This document shows positions 43,264 through 51,945 of a DNA stretch of 64,000 nt, in pieces (within the stretch, counting starts at the first letter, position 1; every line of letters begins with the position of its first letter). Below the pieces are notes generated by a model. It was not told the origin of the DNA, ran no database searches, and was given only the letters and a program-made list of their open reading frames with translations. The position numbers and the translations under genes were made by a program. The stretch is taken from assembly GCF_006274605.1 (NCBI RefSeq), contig NZ_CP040846.1, positions 965,041-1,029,040 of the forward strand, given 5' to 3'. Source of the DNA: Thermococcus indicus (GTDB lineage Archaea > Methanobacteriota_B > Thermococci > Thermococcales > Thermococcaceae).

Positions 43264-43384
43264 GATCATCCCCTAACATCTTTGACGCCAGAGGATTTAA
43301 GCATTCTGTTCGGATAGCTTCAACCGAGATTGAATGGGAGCAAGGTTTTATAACCTCTGAGGATAACCGAGAATGGGTGATTTG

Positions 43385-43954
43385 ATGAAAAAGTTTGGTG
43401 TAGTGCTCTTGCTCATGATTCTCATCGGCTTTGGGGCGGGATGCATCACAGATTCGAACGGTACCGCGCCGACCCAAACCTCCCCCAGTGACCATGGCTA
43501 CGTCACGGTAAACGGGACGAAGATATACCTGGATGAAATTCACTTCTACATGTACGGAATGCAGACCTGCCCGCACTGTCACAAAATGCGGGAGGAGATA
43601 CCAAAGGCCTACGGAAACGACAGCCTGACCTACTATGAGCTCGTGAACAACGAGGAAAACGCAAATCTGTTCCAGAGAATATACCAGCTAACGGGAATCC
43701 AGGGTGTTCCGGCTATAGCCATAACCTACAACGGGACGCTCTACGCCGTGCTTGAGGGGGAGTTCAACGTTACCGCCGTCCCGAAGATAATCTACACGGG
43801 GATGGAGAATAACGGGGTCATTCTGGCCGTGGGGGGTAAAGTGTACCTCCTGCCACGCGACAAAGACAACTCCGAGGAAGTCATTAACGAGCTCTATGAG
43901 CTTTTTGTCGAGCACAGGATGCCATCGTGGAATTCAAACTCCACCTCCGGCTGA
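43385..43954 (+). CDS. Thioredoxin-like lipoprotein (CPHC)
   Basis: A 189-residue exported protein: lipobox (LLLMILIGFGAGC), then a thioredoxin fold with the active site QTCPHCHKM near residue 60 and cis-Pro loop QGVPAIAITYNG. It probably reduces or makes disulfides on the cell surface. GGGTGATTTG precedes ATG 43385. The CcdA gene follows after 63 bases, a natural electron supplier. Confidence 0.88.
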   Translation: MKKFGVVLLLMILIGFGAGCITDSNGTAPTQTSPSDHGYVTVNGTKIYLDEIHFYMYGMQTCPHCHKMREEIPKAYGNDSLTYYELVNNEENANLFQRIYQLTGIQGVPAIAITYNGTLYAVLEGEFNVTAVPKIIYTGMENNGVILAVGGKVYLLPRDKDNSEEVINELYELFVEHRMPSWNSNSTSG

Positions 43955-44017
43955 ATCCTTTCGTTCTCAACTTTTTGTTTCCGAAACCCACAAAAAGAGC
44001 TATGATAACTTTCTACC

Positions 44018-44746
44018 ATGAGAAGTGAGATAAAGGGACTGGCGATAATCCTTCTGGCATCCTTCGGGGTCAGCTCCCTCGCGCTGTGGGCGCTGGGCAT
44101 GGTGGACTTTATACCAAAGTTCTTCGCCCTGGCCATGAGCGACTCGATAAACCCGTGCACCTTCGTCATATACACCATGCTCCTCATAGCACTCTCGGTC
44201 AGGGAGATATCGAAGAAGAGGCTGTATTTCATAGGGGCCGCATTCATAGCCGCTGTTTACATATCATACTACCTCCTTGGCGTCGGACTGCTGTACTTCG
44301 CTGGCTACCTGCCCCTCTGGATCGCTGGAGTTGCGGCAATATTATTCGGTGCTTACACCATAGCCACAGGTCTGATGGAAAAATCCCGCGTCGGAGACAA
44401 AAGCAAAATCAGGAGGAAAATATTCAGCAGCGACGCAACTGCAATTGGGGCTTTTACGCTCGGGGTTATAGTCTCCACAACTTTGCTGCCGTGCTCGGCT
44501 GGAAGCTACCTCGTCTACGCGATAATAATCTCGAAGGCCGGGAAGGCTTTGGCTTTTCTCCTGCTGGCCCTCTACAACTTGGTGTTTGTGCTTCCCTTGG
44601 TCGTCATACTGCTCGCCATGGGGAGTGTCACCGAAAGCAAGCGCTTCTCTCAGGCGATGGTGCGGCACAGTCGGGAGCTCTCGGTCATAGCTGGACTGCT
44701 GCTGATAGCTATTGGGGTATGGGTTCTCACAGGGGCTTCACTTTAG
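44018..44746 (+). CDS. ccdA: CcdA/DsbD-type transmembrane thiol transporter
   Basis: A 242-residue membrane protein with six helices and two conserved membrane cysteines (SINPCTFVIY and TLLPCSAGSYL), the pair that passes electrons across the membrane. It pairs with the upstream CPHC lipoprotein and the convergent CPYC protein. The end overlaps that convergent gene by 9 bases. Confidence 0.9.
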   Translation: MRSEIKGLAIILLASFGVSSLALWALGMVDFIPKFFALAMSDSINPCTFVIYTMLLIALSVREISKKRLYFIGAAFIAAVYISYYLLGVGLLYFAGYLPLWIAGVAAILFGAYTIATGLMEKSRVGDKSKIRRKIFSSDATAIGAFTLGVIVSTTLLPCSAGSYLVYAIIISKAGKALAFLLLALYNLVFVLPLVVILLAMGSVTESKRFSQAMVRHSRELSVIAGLLLIAIGVWVLTGASL

Positions 44747-45085
44747 GCCAAGCTTTTCCTTCACCCTTCTCTCGAATTCAGCGAAGTTCGGAACTCCTAT
44801 GAACTCCACCCTGTTGTCTATGAGTATCGTGGGGGTCCCCATTATGTTGTGCTCCATGGCTTTCCTCTGGCCTTCGGGGGTTGCCACGCTGAGTTCCTTC
44901 GCTATAACCCCCTCGTACTTTCTCTCAAGCTCCTGAGCCATTGCCCAGGCTATCGGGCAGTAGGGGCAGCCGGGCGACGTTATGACCTCAATGACCACCT
45001 TTCTCTTTGGCTTGACCTCTATCATGCCGGCCCTCTTCATGAGTTCGAGCATCTTTTTTCTCCTTATCATCTCAAGCTCGTCCAT
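44738..45085 (-). CDS. Thioredoxin/glutaredoxin-like protein (CPYC)
   Basis: A 115-residue cytosolic thioredoxin-fold protein with active site SPGCPYCPIAWAMA near residue 40, cis-Pro loop GTPTILIDNRVEF and an N-terminal helical extension (MDELEMIRRKKMLELMKR). It probably feeds electrons to CcdA. Confidence 0.9.
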   Translation of the reverse strand: MDELEMIRRKKMLELMKRAGMIEVKPKRKVVIEVITSPGCPYCPIAWAMAQELERKYEGVIAKELSVATPEGQRKAMEHNIMGTPTILIDNRVEFIGVPNFAEFERRVKEKLGLK

Positions 45086-45147
45086 TCTCTCACCCCCGTT
45101 AGAAAAGAGAAGGAAGGGGATTTAAAAAGAAATTTTTGAAAAAAGCT

Positions 45148-45717
45148 TCAATCTACGGCGTTCAGATGTGCCGCCAGGAGTACGGCGAATATAATCGCCA
45201 GCAGGATGTGCAGTTTCTTCCATTTTTCATACCTGCTCACGTACTTCCTTGCTTTTTCCATGTCGTTGGCCTTTGCCGCAGAGATTATGCCATGATTTAT
45301 GCTCCTTCCGATGAAGCCCATCACGTTCAGGAGGATGAGAATGACTGCCATCGCTAGCCCTGTTGTACCTGCCAGACCGGTGTAGTTGCCGCACGAGAAG
45401 AAGTGGAGGAAGACCAGCAGGGTTCCAGTTATCGTGAAGAAATGGTGGATGGTCATTGGGGACATTGGGCCGATCACCGTCATATAAGGATGCTCCATCT
45501 TTATCTCGAAGCCCCAACCGCTTGACCTCTGGTGGGTTATGATGAGCTTCCTCTTGGTGAGGGTATAGTAGGCAACTCCTGCCGTTATCATTGCGACCCC
45601 TGCAACCGCGAGGGAGGTATAACCAGCCTCGTACTCATTTTCTTCCCCGTCATCGTCCGCAAGAACAAAAGGCGTTATTAGGAGAGTCAAAAGAAGAAAA
45701 GCCAAAAGCCTCTTCAT
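45148..45717 (-). CDS. Membrane protein with conserved histidines (possible heme protein)
   Basis: A 189-residue protein with a signal peptide (KRLLAFLLLTLLITPFVLA), an acidic patch, then four helices carrying histidines (MTIHHFFTITG, VFLHFFSCGNY, KKLHILLAI, LLAAHLN). The spacing would allow b-type heme ligation as in cytochrome b561-like proteins, but this is unproven. ATG 45717 follows GGGGATGCCC. It overlaps nothing but lies 10 bases from the upstream gene and is probably co-transcribed with it. Confidence 0.68.
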   Translation of the reverse strand: MKRLLAFLLLTLLITPFVLADDDGEENEYEAGYTSLAVAGVAMITAGVAYYTLTKRKLIITHQRSSGWGFEIKMEHPYMTVIGPMSPMTIHHFFTITGTLLVFLHFFSCGNYTGLAGTTGLAMAVILILLNVMGFIGRSINHGIISAAKANDMEKARKYVSRYEKWKKLHILLAIIFAVLLAAHLNAVD

Positions 45718-45727
45718 GGGCATCCCC

Positions 45728-46540
45728 TCAGAAAGCGCCGCTTCCAAGGCCGCAGATGTTCGCGAACGGACATATCGAGCAGTCCTCGGTGTAGGGCTCG
45801 AGGTAAGGCTCGCCCTTAACGGCCTTCGTTACTTCCTTCGCCTTTTCCATGGCTTCATCATCGCCCTCAAGGACGAGGGTGACGCTTCCTTCAGCTCCCC
45901 CGGCACCGCCTGCCGCTATCGGAATTGCCTCGACTCCCGCGAGTATTCTGTACGCCTCGACCTCGGTGACGGGATGCGAATGCGGTATCGGCACGAGGGC
46001 CGAGTAAAGCCCGGTCCCCCAGTCGAAGGAGTAGATGCCGGTGAGCTTGGCGCTCTCCTCGACCGGCGTCGGCACAAACTTCTCGAGGCTTACCGGGGTT
46101 ATCGTGAAGACTCCCTTGGTTATAGTCCAGCCAAAGGTTTTTCCTATCGTCCCCCCGTCGGGAGCCGCTGCAAAAACTGCCACGTTCCAGTTGATGTCTA
46201 TCGCGTTGGCGCCCTTTATGAAGACGTCCTTTGGCCCCATCCTCTTGAGGGCCTCAAGCGGATCGTCGAAGGGCTCGCCCTTGTAGAGGACGAGGTGCTT
46301 CGGCCACGTCTGTTTGGGTGTGACACACGTCCGTCCTTTGCTTATAACGCCGACAGTCCACTTCTCCTTCTCTATCTTCTCCCCGAGTATTTCCTCGGCC
46401 ACATAGGCGGCTGTTGTGCCGGTGGCTATGTAAACGAAGCCGTGCTTGAGGGCATGCTGGACTTCGGGCATTGCCACAACTGCCTTTGCGATGAGCCGTT
46501 TGCTCTCGGGTGGGGTGAGGGTTACGAGTGCTCTTTTCAC
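45728..46540 (-). CDS. Conserved hypothetical protein with C-terminal Cys motif
   Basis: About 270 residues, beginning MKRALVTLTPPESKRLIAKAV. A Gly-rich nucleotide-like loop (YIATGTTAAYVAEEIL), a Gly/Ala-rich turn (PIAAGGAGGAEGS) and a terminal DCSICPFANICG (CxxCxxxxxC) motif that may bind a cluster. Family function unknown to me. GTG 46540 is supported by GGTGAT; GTG 46549 would overlap that site. Confidence 0.7.
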   Translation of the reverse strand: MKRALVTLTPPESKRLIAKAVVAMPEVQHALKHGFVYIATGTTAAYVAEEILGEKIEKEKWTVGVISKGRTCVTPKQTWPKHLVLYKGEPFDDPLEALKRMGPKDVFIKGANAIDINWNVAVFAAAPDGGTIGKTFGWTITKGVFTITPVSLEKFVPTPVEESAKLTGIYSFDWGTGLYSALVPIPHSHPVTEVEAYRILAGVEAIPIAAGGAGGAEGSVTLVLEGDDEAMEKAKEVTKAVKGEPYLEPYTEDCSICPFANICGLGSGAF

Positions 46541-46611
46541 AGAAATCACCTGGCTAAAATAGGCATCGAAAGGTATTAAACCTTCCCTTAGAGCGCCCTA
46601 GAAGCCTTAGC

Positions 46612-46998
46612 TCAGCCGAAAAGTTCAAGGCATACGCTGCATTCCGCGGGATTTACCTCGGGGTCGATTTTTGAGTGGAACTGGCAGACGTAGCCCTTTC
46701 CAAGCATCTCGACCGAGATTTCCACGAGTCTTCGATGTATTCTATACTCACTGGGTCTTGTCCTAATGATCTCGTCGGCAAGTGAACGAAGCTCGTTGTC
46801 GATGTCTGGGAACTGGGAGACGTCCATCAACGCGCCCCTGTCCATCCGAAGATAGCGGGAAACGGCAGACTGGGTTATGTGGAGAAGCTCAGCTATCGCG
46901 GTCTGCTTCAGGCCGTTTTCGTAGAGTATCTCCACAAGCCTCCGCCTGAGTGAGGGATACACGTAGCGCGAGGCCACTTCAAACGCATTAGTCTTCAT
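46612..46998 (-). CDS. HTH transcriptional regulator with C-terminal cysteines (probable hcp regulator)
   Basis: A 128-residue regulator. The HTH is LKQTAIAELLHITQSAVSRYLRMDRG near residues 30-55. The C-terminus has three cysteines (YVCQFHS and AECSVCLELF) that could sense redox or NO through a metal or cluster. It is divergent from hcp. TATA-like CTTAAATATTCC lies about 25 bases before ATG 46998 with no ribosome site, so the mRNA is probably leaderless. A TATGAC half-site lies in its own promoter at 47009-47014. Confidence 0.8.
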   Translation of the reverse strand: MKTNAFEVASRYVYPSLRRRLVEILYENGLKQTAIAELLHITQSAVSRYLRMDRGALMDVSQFPDIDNELRSLADEIIRTRPSEYRIHRRLVEISVEMLGKGYVCQFHSKIDPEVNPAECSVCLELFG

Positions 46999-47058
46999 GG
47001 TGGGTTTTTATGACGGGCGGAATATTTAAGGGTTTCTGTCAAGCCCCCCATCTGAGTT

Positions 47059-47156
47059 TATATGACATAAGTCATATAGCCGCTTTAGGTTAAGAAACCG
47101 CAAGATTTTTATGAAGGTCACTTCATCTATAATCGAAGGATATGACACTCGTCATA
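47059..47156. promoter_or_regulatory. hcp promoter with TATGAC-n4-GTCATA operators
   Basis: Operator 1 (47059-47078) is TATATGACATAAGTCATATA, with 8-base arms and a 4-base spacer. Operator 2 (47141-47156) is TATGACACTCGTCATA, next to the expected transcription start. A third inverted repeat, ATGAAG-GTCA-CTTCAT (47111-47126), overlaps the TATA area (GATTTTTATG). Operator 2 shares 15 identical bases with the DUF438 promoter at 56871-56885. Confidence 0.75.
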
Positions 47157-47172
47157 AAAGGAGGGATTGAAG

Positions 47173-48540
47173 ATGATAAAGGTACCTGAGAAGTTGGACA
47201 TGCTCTGCAACCAGTGCTCGATGAGCCTGGCGGGAGGATGTACGATAAGGGGAGTCTGCGGTAAGGATCCGGACCTCAACTCGCTCCAGGAGGCCCTGCT
47301 GTACGGTATAAAGGGAACCTCCGCCTACTACTACCATGCCCTTGAGGTCGGCTACGACGACCCGAGGATAGGCCACTTTTTGGCTGAGGCGCTGTATTCA
47401 ACCCTCACCAACGTCAACTTTGACAAGAACCGCTTCCTTGAGCTCATCCTTGAGAACGGAAGGGTTCACCTTGAGGCTATGAAGCTCCTTGATAAAGCCT
47501 ACGTCGAGACCTTCGGAAGGCCGGAGCCGGTTGAAGTCCCGACCGGAACGGCTGAGGGGCACGGCATACTCGTCACCGGCCACAGCTACAAGGCCCTGTA
47601 CGAGCTCCTCAGGCAGATTGAGGAGATGGGCCTTGAGGATGAGCTTAAAGTTTATACCCACGCGGAGATGTTCCCAGCACATGCATACCCCGAGCTGAGG
47701 AAGTTCAAAGCCCTCTACGGCAACTGGGGAGGCTCGTGGCTCTACCAGAAGAAGGAATTCGCGGAGTTCCCGGGCGTTATTCTGGGCACAAGCAACTGTG
47801 TCCAGCAGCCGACGAAGGCGTATCAAGATAGAATCTTCACCGTCGGAATAGCGGGCCTTGAAGGGGTTCCCCACATCGAGGACTACAACTTCGAGCCGCT
47901 CATAAAGCGCGCACTTGAGACCCCTAGGATGAAGGCTTACGACGGCGGAAAGCTCCTCACCGGCTTCCACCACACCAACGTTTTGGCTATGAAGGATAAG
48001 CTCATTGAACTCATCCAGGAGGGCAAGATAAGGCACATCTTCGTCGTGGGCGGCTGTGATACGCCGCACAAGGGCATGGGCTACTACGAGAGGCTCACCG
48101 AGCTGATTCCAAAGGATGCGCTGATACTCTCAGCGGCATGCGGCAAGTTCCGCTACAACGCGAGGGACTATGGAACTATCGAGGGCATTCCAAGATTCCT
48201 CGACTTCGGCCAGTGCAACAACGTTTACTCAATAATCGAGATTGCAATAGCACTTGCAAACGAGCTCGGGACGGATGTGAACTCCCTGCCGGTGAGCATA
48301 GTCCTGAGCTGGATGGAGCAGAAGGCAATAGCAATACTCTACTCGCTCCTCTACCTGGGAATCAAGGGCATCTACATCGGACCAAAGCCGCCAGAGTTCC
48401 TGACTCCAGGGGTCTTTGAAATCCTGAGGAGACAGTTTGACCTCAGGCTCACCGGTGACCCGGAGACTGACCTCAGGGACATGCTGAGCAAGGGAACAAA
48501 GGTAGAAGAGGGTTCGCCCCTCGCTGAGGAGCTGGATTAA
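47173..48540 (+). CDS. hcp: Hybrid cluster protein (hydroxylamine/NO reductase)
   Basis: A 455-residue Hcp carrying an N-terminal Fe-S cluster motif (MLCNQCSMSLAGGCTIRGVCG) and hybrid-cluster ligands: GTSNCVQQP, VVGGCDTPH, SAACGKFRYN, and Glu/His residues. It detoxifies NO or hydroxylamine. It is shorter than most Hcp proteins, with a reduced helical domain, as in other thermophile Hcps. GGAGG is upstream of ATG 47173. Confidence 0.94.
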   Translation: MIKVPEKLDMLCNQCSMSLAGGCTIRGVCGKDPDLNSLQEALLYGIKGTSAYYYHALEVGYDDPRIGHFLAEALYSTLTNVNFDKNRFLELILENGRVHLEAMKLLDKAYVETFGRPEPVEVPTGTAEGHGILVTGHSYKALYELLRQIEEMGLEDELKVYTHAEMFPAHAYPELRKFKALYGNWGGSWLYQKKEFAEFPGVILGTSNCVQQPTKAYQDRIFTVGIAGLEGVPHIEDYNFEPLIKRALETPRMKAYDGGKLLTGFHHTNVLAMKDKLIELIQEGKIRHIFVVGGCDTPHKGMGYYERLTELIPKDALILSAACGKFRYNARDYGTIEGIPRFLDFGQCNNVYSIIEIAIALANELGTDVNSLPVSIVLSWMEQKAIAILYSLLYLGIKGIYIGPKPPEFLTPGVFEILRRQFDLRLTGDPETDLRDMLSKGTKVEEGSPLAEELD

Positions 48541-48544
48541 GCCG

Positions 48545-48566
48545 ACTTTTCTTTTTTCTTTTGATT
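48545..48566 (+). terminator. Oligo-T terminator after hcp
   Basis: CTTTTCTTTTTTCTTTTGATTT directly follows the hcp stop; T-rich runs like this end archaeal transcripts. The rest of the gap to 48758 holds no gene. Confidence 0.5.
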
Positions 48567-48758
48567 TGTTGGTGTTGGGAGTTTAGGATTTCTGGCTTCT
48601 GGTGGTTCCTTAGTTGTCCTATTTTGTTGGTTGTAATCTGAACTTCCTGCGGAGCAGTAATCTAATTTTAATTGCCACCGCCGTGTTAATATTTTAAATA
48701 GTAAATTTTTTGAGGTTTGGATTTATTATCCAGCATGAGTAGCATTGGAGGTGACTGC

Positions 48759-49763
48759 ATGGGTTGGAAGAGGGTTCTCGCCTTTGCCCTGGTTGTACTC
48801 TTCCTTGGAATGACCTTCAGTAGCGCCAGCGCGACTGCGGGCTTCGTTAACGGGACGGTAAACAGTACCGTGAAGATTCCATCAGAGTTCAGTCCTGAGA
48901 GAAGGCCCGGAGATGAGGTTCAGCCGCAGTTTGTGCAGGTGGGACTCCTTGCCATTGAGTTCGCGGCAGGAGATGCCCTCCTTCTAAAGTTCCTGGTTTC
49001 AGTGGGGGCTATATTCACAGTTGGGCTTTATAATGTTGTCAAGGATCATCAGGACACCATTGAGAAGTACCTGGGCAAAATTGCGGACCCAATATTGAGG
49101 GCCATTAGTTTGAAACAGCTTTCAGAGTTTGCCGAGGGCTTCATAAAGGTCACAAAAGACGACTTAAAGCACCCACGTGTTAGGTATCAAGTGAAGACCT
49201 TATGGAAGATTCCTCTGCCCAAGCTTGAGGGTGTCAGAGTTTATGACGGGTCAAAGCTGATCGTCAGCGTTACAACGAGTGAGCTAGATGATGTTAGTGA
49301 CCTCTTCACTCCAAAGGAGTTCGGGCAACTCTTGGGTCAAGCATACCTCAACGGATGGGACGCTAACGACGCGAAGAAGCTTGTGGAGGATTTCGACAAG
49401 CAGTACAAGAACTTTAATGTAAAGTTCAGGGGAAGGTATGCCTGCGGCAGCTACTTCCCGGAAGGAGACGTCATCATTGATGATGAAGGGGCGACACACA
49501 TAATTGAAAGGCACATTAAAAGGGGAGTGTATGATGGTAAATCAAAATTCGAGCAGATAACAGCCAAACAGCTCCTCCAGATGCTTGAAGAGACGATTAA
49601 GACCGGTAGGGTAAACTGTTACAGAAGCAATCCACCGAAGGAAGTAGTCCTTGAAAAGTATTATCCCGGGATGGGGGCCAAGAACCGGCTGAGAGTTGTC
49701 ATAAGGAAAATATCCAATGGTTTATATAGGATAGTGACAGCACATCCGGTGGATTGGGACTGA
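48759..49763 (+). CDS. Secreted polymorphic-toxin-like protein
   Basis: A 334-residue protein: signal peptide (residues 1-27), a hydrophobic segment (about 61-95), a helical middle part (100-225), then a C-terminal domain (about 241-334). The last domain has GATHIIERHIKRG (H247, R251, H252), a helix KFEQITAKQLLQMLEETI and closing strands LRVVIRKISNGLYRIVTAHPV. That is the layout of BECR-fold nuclease toxins (barnase/EndoU/colicin/RelE-like) at the ends of CdiA-type and phage-borne toxins. GGAGGTGACTGC decides ATG 48759. It is followed by an array of paralogous probable immunity genes. Toxicity is inferred. Confidence 0.7.
   Translation: MGWKRVLAFALVVLFLGMTFSSASATAGFVNGTVNSTVKIPSEFSPERRPGDEVQPQFVQVGLLAIEFAAGDALLLKFLVSVGAIFTVGLYNVVKDHQDTIEKYLGKIADPILRAISLKQLSEFAEGFIKVTKDDLKHPRVRYQVKTLWKIPLPKLEGVRVYDGSKLIVSVTTSELDDVSDLFTPKEFGQLLGQAYLNGWDANDAKKLVEDFDKQYKNFNVKFRGRYACGSYFPEGDVIIDDEGATHIIERHIKRGVYDGKSKFEQITAKQLLQMLEETIKTGRVNCYRSNPPKEVVLEKYYPGMGAKNRLRVVIRKISNGLYRIVTAHPVDWD
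49543..49594 (+). repeat. 52-base repeat, copy 1 (inside toxin domain)
   Basis: These 52 bases in the toxin domain are identical to 55166-55217 in the orphan cassette. Outside it the two copies diverge quickly at the DNA level but stay alignable as protein. Confidence 0.85.
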
Positions 49764-49815
49764 GGATAGAGACCACTTTTAATTTTTTTAGCCGCATAAC
49801 ACGAGGATGATACAA

Positions 49816-50478
49816 ATGGTAGACTTCAAAATCACGTTTAAACTTGAGGGACCTTTTGACCCCTTGGAAAAGAGGGCGGGGAGGATAGTGACGGAAGGGA
49901 TGAAACACGGGTATTCACACGAATCGATAATAGATACGGTTCTCAGCGAGTACGATGTTCTCATCCGTTGCCGGGGAGAGGAAGTGTTCAATGCGACCGT
50001 CTACCTCAACGAATTTCTCTATGAGCTTCTCCGATTTGCGTTCTACGCCGTAACAGGCGAAGTCCCGGAAGACGTGAAGTCATGCGGGTGGGGCTTTAAC
50101 AGTATGGACGAACTCCCGAACTGGCTTGATGAGGAAGTTAGAACCTTGGGGAACCTATTGGGAGAGGAGTTTAACGAACTGACCTCCGGCCCATTTTTAA
50201 GGTCCTTCCTTGGAAGCTACGACCCGAGATTGATTGTCTACGGGTTCAGGAAGGGCGGTCATCTCTATTTCGTGAGTGTGGACTACAGAAAGGTCTGCAG
50301 GGTGCCAACCAGCGAGTTCGTGAAGGTCGCAATGAACGTCATAGAAGAGGCCATCGTAGAACTGGAGTCCTGTACCCACGTATTTGATGGGAACGGGATT
50401 GGAGAGTACCGGGAAATGATTGATGACTATAAGAGGCTCCTTAATTTTTTAAAGGGAAAACCCGGGAGATGGTCTTAA
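49816..50478 (+). CDS. Array protein A (probable immunity protein)
   Basis: A 220-residue soluble protein beginning MVDFKITFKLEG. It contains SHESIIDTVLSEYDVLIRCRGEEVFNATV and the family signature FLGSYDPRLIVYGFRKGGHLYFVSV, followed by a long amphipathic helix. It is closest in the window to the last array protein (55441-56118). It lies 52 bases after the toxin gene, where an immunity gene for that toxin would be expected. The stop TAA shares its last base with the next ATG. Confidence 0.75.
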   Translation: MVDFKITFKLEGPFDPLEKRAGRIVTEGMKHGYSHESIIDTVLSEYDVLIRCRGEEVFNATVYLNEFLYELLRFAFYAVTGEVPEDVKSCGWGFNSMDELPNWLDEEVRTLGNLLGEEFNELTSGPFLRSFLGSYDPRLIVYGFRKGGHLYFVSVDYRKVCRVPTSEFVKVAMNVIEEAIVELESCTHVFDGNGIGEYREMIDDYKRLLNFLKGKPGRWS

Positions 50479-50488
50479 TGCCGGTTAA
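50455..50488 (+). repeat. 34-base repeat at A/B junction, copy 1
   Basis: The sequence at the junction of genes A and B recurs with one mismatch at 56137-56170, where it begins a chimeric remnant. Confidence 0.8.
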
Positions 50489-50990
50489 GTTCTCGGTTGA
50501 TTCCACTCTCGAAGAGTTAGAGGAATCCGAGGGGTATGGGGCATGGATTATTATAGAAGTCAACGGGAAGAGAATTGTGTGGGCCGCCTGCTACATTGTG
50601 CAGGCGCTGTCGGCAATCCTCGCTACAGTAACCTTCGCGGTTGCATCGTGCGATGAAATTCTGTACGTGCTTGAAAAGTTCGAGGAGGACGAGGGGTGGG
50701 TGATAAGGAGGAACTGCAGGGGTGGGAAGCTCGAGGTGGGTTTCGGCACTTACGAGCCGATTTCTCCCGTGGTGTTCAGGAAGGAGGGCGATTACCTGCT
50801 CATTGAGGCCTTCGAGAACGACCGGTTGGTTGGCAGGGAGAGGGTTGAAGTCAGGGAGTACGTGAAAGCCGCCCTGGAATTTCTCGAGGAGTACCTGAGA
50901 GGGACTAAAGATAGGGCTTACCTGACGGGGCTGGAGAGGGTTAAAGAGCTCGTGCGGAAGAGCAGGTATAAGGACGTGCTCGGGGGTTAA
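50478..50990 (+). CDS. Array protein B (probable immunity protein)
   Basis: A 170-residue protein beginning MPVKFSVDSTLEELEESEG. It has the same family pattern as A in shorter form: VQALSAILATVTFAVASCDE, then VGFGTYEPISPVVFRKEGDYLLIEAF, then VEVREYVKAALEFLEEYLR. TAATG overlap with gene A indicates coupling. The 96 bases after it contain two similar GAATGCTTGA pieces and no gene. Confidence 0.72.
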   Translation: MPVKFSVDSTLEELEESEGYGAWIIIEVNGKRIVWAACYIVQALSAILATVTFAVASCDEILYVLEKFEEDEGWVIRRNCRGGKLEVGFGTYEPISPVVFRKEGDYLLIEAFENDRLVGRERVEVREYVKAALEFLEEYLRGTKDRAYLTGLERVKELVRKSRYKDVLGG

Positions 50991-51086
50991 GACCGTAGAA
51001 TGCTTGATACTGAAGTTACGGACAGCTTAAGGAACGAATACCTCAGATAGAAGAGGGAACTACGTCGAATGCTTGAGGTGTGAGGC

Positions 51087-51941
51087 GTGATTACCTTCTC
51101 TTTCTTCCCCCAGGATGGGAACAGGGGCTTCCCCGTGCTGGTGCTCGGAGACGGGCCGGTGTTTATCAGTGAAGATCCGGTGGCGCTGGATGAATTCATG
51201 AGCCCCCTAAAGGCACTCCAATCAAATGATGTTCCCCCGAAAAAGCTCTGGGACATGGAGATAAGGGCCGAGGGTGGATGGGTTTGCCTGACTCTGCAGG
51301 GTGGCAGGGAGGTACAGGTCACCCGCAAAAAACTCGTCGAGACAATCCGGACTTCCATCCAGAACCTGGAAGCGGTTCTCCACAATAAACCGGTGCGGAT
51401 GGAGTGGCTCAGGTTCAAGCTAAAGCCGCCTTCACCTGAAGTGCTTGAGATGCTCGGTGAACCTGAGGACATCATGGACGAGTACGAAGTTCAAGTTTAC
51501 GGGAGCACGTACGTACTGGAAGCGTTCGTTAATCTCGAGGGATACGTTGAGGAGCTTAAACTTCTCAAGGCTTTCGTGGCGGACGGCAAACTGCCCGGCG
51601 AAAGGTGGCGGGTAAAGCGGAACGTTGATGGCGAAATCAAGAGGCTGTCTTCCAAGGGGGCAAAAAAGCCGGAGGATAGGGGCCTTCTCCGCGAACTGGC
51701 GGGCCTTAAAAAGCTCTCAGCAGGAGCGGCTCCCCCCTTCGTTCGCTTTACCCTTTCAACCTACGACCCCTTTGAAGTTCTCTACGCGGCAGACTCTGGA
51801 AAGGGTGAATTTTTGCTGGCATTCGTCCTGTATTCCGGCATGGCCGTCAAAGTCCCAAAGGATGTCCTCATAAGGGCCATTGATGAGGCCATCAAAGATG
51901 CAGAAAAAGAACTCGAAAGGGTAAAGTTGCCCGGGAGGTGA
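51087..51941 (+). CDS. Array protein C (tandem probable immunity protein)
   Basis: A 284-residue protein made of two family units. The first (about 1-110) keeps the C-terminal part of a unit (WDMEIRAEGGWVCLTLQGGREVQVTRKKLVETIRTSI); the second (about 115-284) has FTLSTYDPFEVLYAADSGKGEFLLAF then VPKDVLIRAIDEAIKDAEKELERV. GTG 51087 starts. Its 3' end was copied into the remnant at 56160-56258. It is 4 bases from gene D. Confidence 0.7.
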   Translation: MITFSFFPQDGNRGFPVLVLGDGPVFISEDPVALDEFMSPLKALQSNDVPPKKLWDMEIRAEGGWVCLTLQGGREVQVTRKKLVETIRTSIQNLEAVLHNKPVRMEWLRFKLKPPSPEVLEMLGEPEDIMDEYEVQVYGSTYVLEAFVNLEGYVEELKLLKAFVADGKLPGERWRVKRNVDGEIKRLSSKGAKKPEDRGLLRELAGLKKLSAGAAPPFVRFTLSTYDPFEVLYAADSGKGEFLLAFVLYSGMAVKVPKDVLIRAIDEAIKDAEKELERVKLPGR

Positions 51942-51945
51942 GCTC

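Noticed and set aside
47111..47126. ATGAAG-GTCA-CTTCAT as a third TATGAC-type operator
   Set aside because: The arms differ from the TATGAC/GTCATA consensus; listed only as an extra inverted repeat in the hcp promoter.
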